A stretch of DNA of 37,407 nucleotides from a bacterium. Its GTDB lineage: Bacteria; Bacteroidota; Bacteroidia; Flavobacteriales_D; Crocinitomicaceae. This document shows positions 14,992-21,175 of the stretch, piece by piece. A program made the translations under genes and the position numbers. Numbering within the stretch: position 1 is the first letter of the stretch; each line of letters starts with the position of its first letter. The DNA lies in contig JANSYQ010000032.1 in assembly GCA_024742305.1 (NCBI GenBank), positions 1-37,407 of the forward strand, given 5' to 3'. The notes under the pieces are model-generated. The model did no database searches and was not told the DNA's origin. It was given only the letters and a program-made list of their open reading frames with translations.

Positions 14992-16798
14992 AGTATACCT
15001 CAGTTTACTGTTCCTCGTAGCTCATGGGCAATTAATGGCGCAAACAAATGTACCACCACTGGAAAGAGTCATAAGTTTAGAACTGAAAGGACAAAATTCT
15101 CGAGAGGCGCTAATGGAAATAGAACCGCTGGTAAATGTTTCCTTCACATATCGCTCAGCATTAGTTCCAGCAAATGATAGGTTGCAACGTACTTACATAG
15201 AGAAAACAGTTCGCGAGGTCTTAGATGATTTGTTTCAAGGTAGATTGATATATGTGGAGAGAGGTGATTACATCGCTTTGAAAGCAGCACCGGTACAAAA
15301 ACCAACGGAGTTGATCACTGACGGCTACATTATCGACGCGCTGACAAAGGAAAAAATCCCGTATGCCTCAGTGTATGATTCTACTAGTTTGGAAGCTACC
15401 ATCTCTGATGAGTACGGCTATTATACCATCACTATTCCCAAAAGGGAAAATATCGAATTAAAAGCAGCGAAATATGGTTATCGCGACACTTCAGTAGTCC
15501 TGAAAAGCGAGGGTGGAAGTCAAAACGTGTACTTGATGCCTACGGAAGAGATGATTGATCGTTCTAAAGACTCGGCAGATTTTGAGGAAAAAGTCAAGCG
15601 CGTCCCGTTGATAAAACTATCCAAAGAACAAAAAGCCACCATTGAAAACATCAAGGAGAACTTTCGAAAGAGCGCTCAAGTAAGTTTGTTGCCTATCATT
15701 GGTACCAACGGAGTGATGAGTCCGTCCACTACGGTTGATTATTCATTCAATATTCTTGGTGGACTGAATGGTGGAGTCCGTGTGGCTGAAATCGGTGGCA
15801 TATTCAACACCGTTTGGGATACCGTGAAATACGTTCAAGTTGCGGGAGTCTTCAATGCTGTAGGAGGTCCACAATACGGGGCACAGGTTGCTGGAGTCAT
15901 GAATTTGAATGCATCTTCTTTTGAGGGGGCTCAAGTTTCAGGAGTTCTCAATTTGACACAAGGACCTTTTGAGGGAGCTCAGGTTGCTGGTATAGGCAGT
16001 GGCGTTTTTGGTAGCTTCGATGGCGCCCAAGTGAGTGGAATTGCAGGATATGTCGGGGCAGAATCCGATGTGGTACAAGTTAACGGAATTGCGGGCTATG
16101 TGGGTAATGATTCGCGCGGAGCTCAAATTAGCGGCATCTCAAACGTCGCAGAAAAAAACTTCATTGGTTCACAGGTAGCAGGAATTAGCAATTATGCTAG
16201 GGATGGTTTCATAGGAACGCAGTTTGCTGGAATCGTTAATGTAGCCGGAAAAATGACAGGTAGCCAAATTGGGTTGATCAATGTAAACGACTCCATTAAC
16301 GGTGTTCCATTTGGCTTTATTTCGTTTTCTCGTAAAGGATTGCATCAGTTGGAACTGTCCTCCAATGAACTCACTCATGTCAACGTAGCTTTCAAAACGG
16401 GAACCAATCAATTCTACAATTCATTTATTGGTGCTGCACGATTTGAGTCTGAGCGCTCTCCAACTTGGGGAATTGGTTATGGTGTAGGAAGCTCCGTAAG
16501 AGCGAGAAAGAAAAATCGTGTTTTCTTTGATTTGCAGAGCGTCAATCATTTTAGAGATAACCAGTGGGGATTGGCATTGAACAACAAACTAACGATTTCG
16601 TATCAGATGCAACTCGCTCCTAAAATTGCGCTTGCGGTGGGACCTTCGGCGAACCTGTTTTTAATCGACAATGCTTCCAGTCACGATGTAACTTACCTGA
16701 GCGGAATTGCACCGTACACGATTTATGATGAGACCACGGCGTCTGGATTACGAATGCAGTCGTGGGTTGGTGGACATGTGGCGTTGAGATTGTTTTAG
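14978..16798 (+). CDS. Exported STN / carboxypeptidase-regulatory-like protein with 16-residue surface repeats
   Basis: Start at the ATG at 14978 (606 residues); an in-frame TTG at 14969 would add three residues. Signal peptide 1-22 (ending QLMAQ). An STN domain at about 33-101 ends LIYVERGDYIALK. A carboxypeptidase-regulatory-like beta-sandwich covers about 115-187 (GYIIDALTKEKIPYASVYD). Residues about 268-435 form a ladder in which Q of the (G/S)(A/S)Q(V/I)(A/S)G motif falls at 287, 303, 319, 335, 351, 367, 383, 399 and 415, an exact 16-residue register. It resembles the Leptospira LA_2272-type surface repeat. The last 170 residues are beta-rich and may be a small outer-membrane barrel. There is no TonB box, plug or 22-strand receptor, though FecR partners normally are TonB-dependent receptors. 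Likely the surface sensor or effector of this operon. Confidence 0.82.
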   Translation: MTLRKVYLSLLFLVAHGQLMAQTNVPPLERVISLELKGQNSREALMEIEPLVNVSFTYRSALVPANDRLQRTYIEKTVREVLDDLFQGRLIYVERGDYIALKAAPVQKPTELITDGYIIDALTKEKIPYASVYDSTSLEATISDEYGYYTITIPKRENIELKAAKYGYRDTSVVLKSEGGSQNVYLMPTEEMIDRSKDSADFEEKVKRVPLIKLSKEQKATIENIKENFRKSAQVSLLPIIGTNGVMSPSTTVDYSFNILGGLNGGVRVAEIGGIFNTVWDTVKYVQVAGVFNAVGGPQYGAQVAGVMNLNASSFEGAQVSGVLNLTQGPFEGAQVAGIGSGVFGSFDGAQVSGIAGYVGAESDVVQVNGIAGYVGNDSRGAQISGISNVAEKNFIGSQVAGISNYARDGFIGTQFAGIVNVAGKMTGSQIGLINVNDSINGVPFGFISFSRKGLHQLELSSNELTHVNVAFKTGTNQFYNSFIGAARFESERSPTWGIGYGVGSSVRARKKNRVFFDLQSVNHFRDNQWGLALNNKLTISYQMQLAPKIALAVGPSANLFLIDNASSHDVTYLSGIAPYTIYDETTASGLRMQSWVGGHVALRLF

Positions 16799-16853
16799 TG
16801 GGGGAGTTGTTTGCTTCATTAGCCCTAAAGGAAAATACAAATAATATTTCTGC

Positions 16854-16885
16854 ATTTCTAGAATTGTACAATTTTCTAATTCGCG
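16854..16885. repeat. Second copy of the 16-nt AT-rich intergenic repeat
   Basis: ATTTCTAGAATTGTAC (16854-16869) is followed by a diverged 16-nt unit AATTTTCTAATTCGCG (16870-16885). The first 15 bases match 4107-4121 exactly. It lies between the STN-repeat gene and the promoter element of the DUF2807 gene. No coding role seen. Confidence 0.55.
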
Positions 16886-16982
16886 AAATGGCGAACAAGG
16901 GAGAATTAAAACTTCAATTAATGTGAGATTGAGAGTTGATTTTCAGGATTATAAGATAAAATTTAAAATTTTTCTAAAAATC

Positions 16983-17014
16983 GAGTAGGGGGCACCAGCA
17001 TTTCAATTGTCTTA
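16983..17014 (+). promoter_or_regulatory. Predicted ECF-type promoter of the DUF2807 gene (copy 2)
   Basis: GAGTAGGGGG (16983-16992), CATTTCAA (16999-17006) and GTCTTA (17009-17014) repeat the element found before the sigma-factor gene with identical outer spacing. The last base is 21 bases before the ATG at 17036. The match is interrupted in the middle, where the non-conserved 6-mers AACTCC and CACCAG differ, as expected for a two-part promoter rather than a recent duplication. Confidence 0.65.
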
Positions 17015-17035
17015 TCAATAAACAAAATAGAAATT

Positions 17036-17752
17036 ATGAAAGCAACGTATTTTTTAGGAGCAGTAATGTCATTGGCATTTGTTTTCACATCATGTAAAAA
17101 AGCAGTAAAACCTTCGGATGATATTACCACAGAATCACGACAACTAACCGGGTACTCTAAACTGGATGTTTCCGACGCGATGGAAGTTGAAGTTACCTTT
17201 GGACAGCAAGAAGAAGTTGTTGTCGAAGCGAACTCGAACTTGCATCAATACATTCTAACGGATGTCGTGAATGGAGTGCTTAAAATTCGCATGAAAAATA
17301 ACGTACGCATCAAATCCGGTGCGGAGATCAAAGTTTATGTGAGCGCAACAACAATTGATCAACTGATCATCGATGGAGCATCTCGTGTTGAATTTATGAA
17401 CGATGTGACTACAACGAATTTTGAGGTGGATATTGACGGTGCCAGCCGATTCCAAGGTGGAGTTTACACTGGTGACTTGAAAGTAGATGCAGAAGGAGCT
17501 TCAAACGTAGAGATGTGGGGTACAGCAGACAGTGCAGAAATAGAGGCTTCAGGAGCGAGTAATATCGGTGACTTTGCCTTCTTGATCAATAATTATCTCA
17601 ACATCGATTTGTCCGGTTCAAGTAAGGCAGAACTTACGGTAGACGGAGTAATGGATATCGAAGTTTCAGGGGCCAGCCGATTCAACTACAAGGGAAACGG
17701 CGTGATCAACGAATTGGATATCTCGGGAGCATCTTCCGTTAACAAGCAGTAA
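17036..17752 (+). CDS. DUF2807 (head GIN domain) lipoprotein
   Basis: A 238-residue predicted lipoprotein (MKATYFLGAVMSLAFVFTSC, Cys20). After a short linker, the DUF2807 beta-helix-like body starts at about 35 with LTGYSKLDVSDAMEVEVTFG. A GAS/GSS turn motif recurs at 114, 135, 154, 173, 194, 212 and 231, spaced 18-21 residues, giving a stacked-coil repeat to the C-terminus. Proteins of this family are often labelled putative auto-transporter adhesin, but no adhesion or autotransport is shown by the sequence. Transcribed from its own predicted ECF promoter and followed by a strong terminator, so it looks like a one-gene unit of the adjacent sigma factor's regulon. Confidence 0.9.
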   Translation: MKATYFLGAVMSLAFVFTSCKKAVKPSDDITTESRQLTGYSKLDVSDAMEVEVTFGQQEEVVVEANSNLHQYILTDVVNGVLKIRMKNNVRIKSGAEIKVYVSATTIDQLIIDGASRVEFMNDVTTTNFEVDIDGASRFQGGVYTGDLKVDAEGASNVEMWGTADSAEIEASGASNIGDFAFLINNYLNIDLSGSSKAELTVDGVMDIEVSGASRFNYKGNGVINELDISGASSVNKQ

Positions 17753-17773
17753 ATTAGATAAACAGTATGTATT

Positions 17774-17805
17774 CCCAAGTGCCTTAAATGGTGCTTGGGT
17801 TTTTT
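17774..17805 (+). terminator. Intrinsic terminator after the DUF2807 gene
   Basis: CCCAAGTGCC (17774-17783) pairs with GGTGCTTGGG (17790-17799) over 10 positions with two G-T wobbles, a 6-nt loop, then six T. It lies 21 bases after the stop codon. Confidence 0.88.
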
Positions 17806-17852
17806 AGTTTAAATGAATATCTTTCAATCGCCTAATTTTTAAACGCACCATT

Positions 17853-18782
17853 ATGCCCAAAATGCACATTGAACGTTCCGTGCTGATCAACGCACCGATT
17901 GATAAAGTATTTAAAATTGTTAGTGACTTCCATACGTGGACCGATTGGTCTCCTTGGTTAGTAGCCGAACCGGAAGCTAAAGTAAATGTCCGAGAAGACG
18001 GTAAATTCTACGAATGGGAAGGTGAAATTGTTGGAGCAGGAGAAATGACCATTGCTAAGGAAGTAGAGAATCAATCAGTAGAAATTGATTTGATGTTTTT
18101 AAAGCCTTGGAAATCAAAAGCAAAAGTATCGTTTCTAATGAAAGAAGAAGGCGACGGAGTACGTTTGACTTGGGATATGGATAGTAGTTTACCATTCTTT
18201 CTGTTTTGGATGAAAAAAATGACAGAAGCCTTCGTTGGAATGGACTACGAGCGAGGACTCACCATGTTGAAGGACTATGTAGAGCAAGGAAAAGTTCCAC
18301 ATACCATGACCGTAAAAGGAATTCAAGATTTCTCGGGAAGCAAGTATATCGGAATTAGACGCAATGCAGCGATAAAAGATCTTTCTAACGCAATGAGCGA
18401 AGACTACACCAAATTGATGGGGTACGTCATGGAAAATCATGCAGATAAAAAAGATGGCGATGCCTTTTCGATTTATCACAAGTGGGAACTAGTGAAAGGA
18501 CAAACAACATACACCGCATGTGTTCCCGTAAGCGAAGTTCCTTCTGATTTGCCCGAGGGAATGATTTCCGGAAGTGTTCCAGCAACAAAAGTGCACGTGA
18601 TTCACGGAAAAGGTCCCTACCGATTCACAGGAAATATTTGGTCAGCACAAATGATGCGTCAAAGAGGCAAGAAATTCAAAGGAAACAAAAACGTAGATCC
18701 AATTGAACGCTACCTGAACAGTCCAATGGATACGCATGAAAACGATTTGGAAACAGAAGTGCTATTCGGAGTAAAGTCTTAG
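17853..18782 (+). CDS. SRPBCC (START-like) domain fused to a GyrI-like effector-binding domain
   Basis: A 309-residue cytoplasmic protein with two ligand-binding folds. The N-terminal half (about 1-145) is a polyketide-cyclase/SRPBCC-type domain: IERSVLINAPIDKVFKIVSDFHTWTDWSPWL, then FYEWEGEIVGAGEMTI and VRLTWDMDSSLPFF. The C-terminal half (about 150-309) is GyrI-like/AraC-effector-like: VKGIQDFSGSKYIGIRR, YHKWELVKGQTTYTACVPVSE, ATKVHVIHGKGPYRF and ENDLETEVLFGVK. No DNA-binding domain is present. Proteins of this architecture are thought to bind or sequester small hydrophobic molecules, but no ligand is established here. It begins after the DUF2807 terminator and is 20 bases from the phosphodiester glycosidase gene. 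Confidence 0.82.
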   Translation: MPKMHIERSVLINAPIDKVFKIVSDFHTWTDWSPWLVAEPEAKVNVREDGKFYEWEGEIVGAGEMTIAKEVENQSVEIDLMFLKPWKSKAKVSFLMKEEGDGVRLTWDMDSSLPFFLFWMKKMTEAFVGMDYERGLTMLKDYVEQGKVPHTMTVKGIQDFSGSKYIGIRRNAAIKDLSNAMSEDYTKLMGYVMENHADKKDGDAFSIYHKWELVKGQTTYTACVPVSEVPSDLPEGMISGSVPATKVHVIHGKGPYRFTGNIWSAQMMRQRGKKFKGNKNVDPIERYLNSPMDTHENDLETEVLFGVKS

Positions 18783-18790
18783 TATCTTTG
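18783..18790 (+). promoter_or_regulatory. TAnnTTTG-type -7 element before the phosphodiester glycosidase gene
   Basis: TATCTTTG is an exact match to the Bacteroidetes -7 consensus TAnnTTTG and lies 12 bases before the ATG at 18803. I do not find the TTG of the -33 element at the usual distance, so the call is tentative. Confidence 0.35.
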
Positions 18791-18802
18791 TTCTTTTTTT
18801 GA

Positions 18803-19876
18803 ATGGGAAATTTCATCAACAATCTTATTGATAATCTGATTTCAGTAACGTGGCGCCTCATGGACCTTCCCCTGTACGCCTTGTTGATTATGATTGTTGT
18901 AGCTCTAATTGCAATCAATTGGTTAGGAAGGAGGTGGCTAAAGCGGATTTCCGAACAGAAACGTTGGTACATTAATGGTGGATTAGTGCTTTTGATGCTT
19001 TTGCTAATCATCGACAAGAAAATGGACTTCATGCGGTCAGAAATGACTTTTCTGAATGAGAAAATCCGTAAAGTCCAAATGATGGGAGTGCCCGTTACTG
19101 GCGGTACGCCTTACGATTTAACGCAACTAAAAAAAGAATTTCCCAAAGCCGAACTGGCCGAACGTCCTATCAATGAAGCAATTCAACTTCTTACCATTAC
19201 ACAGGAAAATCCCAATGCTGTAAGCTTTGTGGCGCGAGTAGATTTGACAAATCCCTTGGTGGATGTGCAGATCACACGTAAAAAAGGAAAGAAGTGGCTT
19301 ACTTCCAAATTCGCCGAAAAGAATAATTGCATCCTTGCTATTAACGGTGAAGCAGGAGAAACAATGGCAATGGATTGCGAACTAGGCGAATGGTCCGGGA
19401 ATTGGGTCTCAGATGGGAAAGTGGTCATGATGGCGGACACCAAAAAACGCCCATTTATCGGAATTTCAAAGGAGAACAAGGCGACGTATTACGAGGAATC
19501 GTTTGTCGACACAGAATACAAAGACGCTTACTACAATGCAATTTGGGGGCGGTTTGATATTCTAAAAAACGCGGAAGTAATCAAGCACGATAACGACAAA
19601 CCTTATGCAAGAACTGTTATGGCAGTGAACGAGGAAGGAACGTATTTGTATTTGATGATTGTCGACGGAAAACGGCCGGACTACAGCGCCGGACTGAAAT
19701 ACAGCGATTGCGCGAAAATTCTAAAAGCACTTGGTGCTTCGGATGCCATGGCGTGCGATCAAGGTGGTTCATCGTGTATGTACGTAAGAAATATGGGAGG
19801 CATCATCAACCGCCCTGCGGACAGCGATGGAGTGGAGCGCCCAATCTACTCGCATTTTGGCATTGCGATGAAGTGA
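18803..19876 (+). CDS. Phosphodiester glycosidase family (NAGPA/DUF2233) protein
   Basis: A 357-residue protein with two N-terminal membrane helices (about 24-42 and 55-72) that place the catalytic domain outside the cytoplasm. The C-terminal 200 residues match the domain of the lysosomal uncovering enzyme N-acetylglucosamine-1-phosphodiester alpha-N-acetylglucosaminidase. Key segments are AINGEAG, NDKPYARTVMAV, YLYLMIVDGKRPDYSAGL, the DQGGSSCMYV block and ERPIYSHFGIAMK at the end. The bacterial substrate is not known; related domains act on phosphodiester-linked sugars in cell-wall or glycan polymers. A 35-nt near-copy of its 3' end reappears at 21060-21094 beyond the next gene. Confidence 0.85.
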   Translation: MGNFINNLIDNLISVTWRLMDLPLYALLIMIVVALIAINWLGRRWLKRISEQKRWYINGGLVLLMLLLIIDKKMDFMRSEMTFLNEKIRKVQMMGVPVTGGTPYDLTQLKKEFPKAELAERPINEAIQLLTITQENPNAVSFVARVDLTNPLVDVQITRKKGKKWLTSKFAEKNNCILAINGEAGETMAMDCELGEWSGNWVSDGKVVMMADTKKRPFIGISKENKATYYEESFVDTEYKDAYYNAIWGRFDILKNAEVIKHDNDKPYARTVMAVNEEGTYLYLMIVDGKRPDYSAGLKYSDCAKILKALGASDAMACDQGGSSCMYVRNMGGIINRPADSDGVERPIYSHFGIAMK

Positions 19877-19928
19877 GTGTGTGATTTCCTCTAATACATG
19901 TTAATTTAGCCTCAACTAAATACTAAGT

Positions 19929-20954
19929 ATGAGAAACCTACTATTACCACTTGTTACTCTTTTATTTCATTTGAATGCGTCTGCGCAAGTTCCTACGCTT
20001 GATTTAATGGTTCACATGCCTTTCAACGGAAACGCTGTGGATGAGACCGGAAATGGAAATGACGGTACCGTCGTAGGACCGAACCTTACCACGGATCGTT
20101 TCGGAAATGCCAATGCAGCCTACGAATTCGATGGAATGGATGACAGACTTGACATTTTCAATAACAATCTTGTTACAGATAGTAGCGCTACTATTAACTT
20201 TTGGATAGCTCCAGGTCAGAACTGGAATTCAGCTTCTGATTACCAAATCCTTTTTCAGTCCGATCCAGGAGGAGACATCAGCGGACACTTTATTATTGGA
20301 TTCAACCGATCGAACTGCTTTAGTGCGCCAAGTACAGATGATGGAAAAATCAACTTTGAACTTCAAGGCGATTTTACGAATAATAACTCGGTCGTTTGTA
20401 ATGCCTATGGATTGACACGAGTTGGCACTACAACTACATCTTGGACAGCTTCTACTTGGTACATGATTACTGCCATCGTGAATGAAGGTCAGATTAGAAT
20501 TTATGTAGATGGACAGCTGGAAGGCACACATCCGTGTACATCAGGGGTATTTGTGGCAGGAGAAGATATTATGCTCGGTAGTTATGTTTCTCCACAACCT
20601 CTTTCCTTATATGCTGGGAAATTAGATGACATTCGCATTTACAGTAGAGCTTTGATAGATCAGGAAATTGCTTCCTTGTACGATGAATTTTTGGAGGTGG
20701 AGCAACTTTTAAACGCTGAGTTTGAATTATACCCAAATCCTGCTTCAGACCAAATTACAGTCGCTGGAGACAATCTTGCGGGTAAAAATTTGGTTATCAC
20801 AGATGCTATGGGGCGCAAAGGAATGGAGCAACGTCTACCTTCTAACGAAAGTAAAATCGACGTTAGCACAATCTCTTCAGAAGGGTTGTACCTTGTTCAA
20901 ATCTTTGATGAAACGAATCAAGTAATCGCAACTGAGCGTCTAATTATTAAGTAA
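19929..20954 (+). CDS. LamG/concanavalin-like domain protein with T9SS sorting domain
   Basis: A 341-residue secreted protein. Signal peptide 1-20 (MRNLLLPLVTLLFHLNASAQ). Residues about 25-235 are a laminin-G/concanavalin-A-like jelly roll: LMVHMPFNGNAVDETGNGNDG, YEFDGMDDRLDI, INFWIAPGQNW, MITAIVNEGQIRIYVDGQL and KLDDIRIYSRAL. Residues about 258-341 are a type A T9SS C-terminal sorting domain (ELYPNPASDQITV, ITDAMGRKG, LYLVQIFDETNQVIATERLIIK), which directs export across the outer membrane and surface attachment. No catalytic domain is present, so it is most likely a binding or structural surface protein. It lies between the two copies of the phosphodiester-glycosidase gene end. Confidence 0.88.
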   Translation: MRNLLLPLVTLLFHLNASAQVPTLDLMVHMPFNGNAVDETGNGNDGTVVGPNLTTDRFGNANAAYEFDGMDDRLDIFNNNLVTDSSATINFWIAPGQNWNSASDYQILFQSDPGGDISGHFIIGFNRSNCFSAPSTDDGKINFELQGDFTNNNSVVCNAYGLTRVGTTTTSWTASTWYMITAIVNEGQIRIYVDGQLEGTHPCTSGVFVAGEDIMLGSYVSPQPLSLYAGKLDDIRIYSRALIDQEIASLYDEFLEVEQLLNAEFELYPNPASDQITVAGDNLAGKNLVITDAMGRKGMEQRLPSNESKIDVSTISSEGLYLVQIFDETNQVIATERLIIK

Positions 20955-21059
20955 AGTCCTTTTCTTTTAGATTTTACGGGCTCGAGTTGAGTATCACCAC
21001 GCGTAAATCTGCTTCTAATGAAGCGGGAGGAGTCTGTTTGTAGTAGTTCCTTAGTGCCG

Positions 21060-21094
21060 AATCTACTCGCATTTTGGCATTGCAATGGGGTGAG
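21060..21094 (+). pseudogene. Ghost of the phosphodiester-glycosidase gene 3' end (direct repeat of 19843-19877)
   Basis: 35 bases match 19843-19877 with three mismatches, the first 24 being identical. In the same frame it would read RIYSHFGIAMG then stop, against the real gene's IYSHFGIAMK end. An in-frame TAG at 21052-21054 precedes it, so nothing longer is coded. It is either a relic of a second gene copy or the distal direct repeat of an inserted segment carrying the LamG gene. Confidence 0.7.
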
Positions 21095-21098
21095 CTTA

Positions 21099-21175
21099 TA
21101 TTCATTATTCAATATTTCTTATTCATAATTCATCATTCATACCTCATAATTCATCATTCACAATTCCCAACTCCT
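21099..21175. repeat. ATTCATAATTCATCATTCA-type intergenic repeat
   Basis: The 16-mer CATAATTCATCATTCA occurs exactly at 21124-21139 and 21145-21160 (21-base period), inside a longer ATTCA-rich stretch. The second copy encodes the last residues and stop of the minus-strand DUF4173 gene. Confidence 0.7.

Noticed and set aside
21099-21175. Possible CRISPR array from the ATTCA repeats
   Set aside because: The repeats are 16 bases with 5-base gaps, low complexity and without spacers or cas genes; they do not match a CRISPR array.
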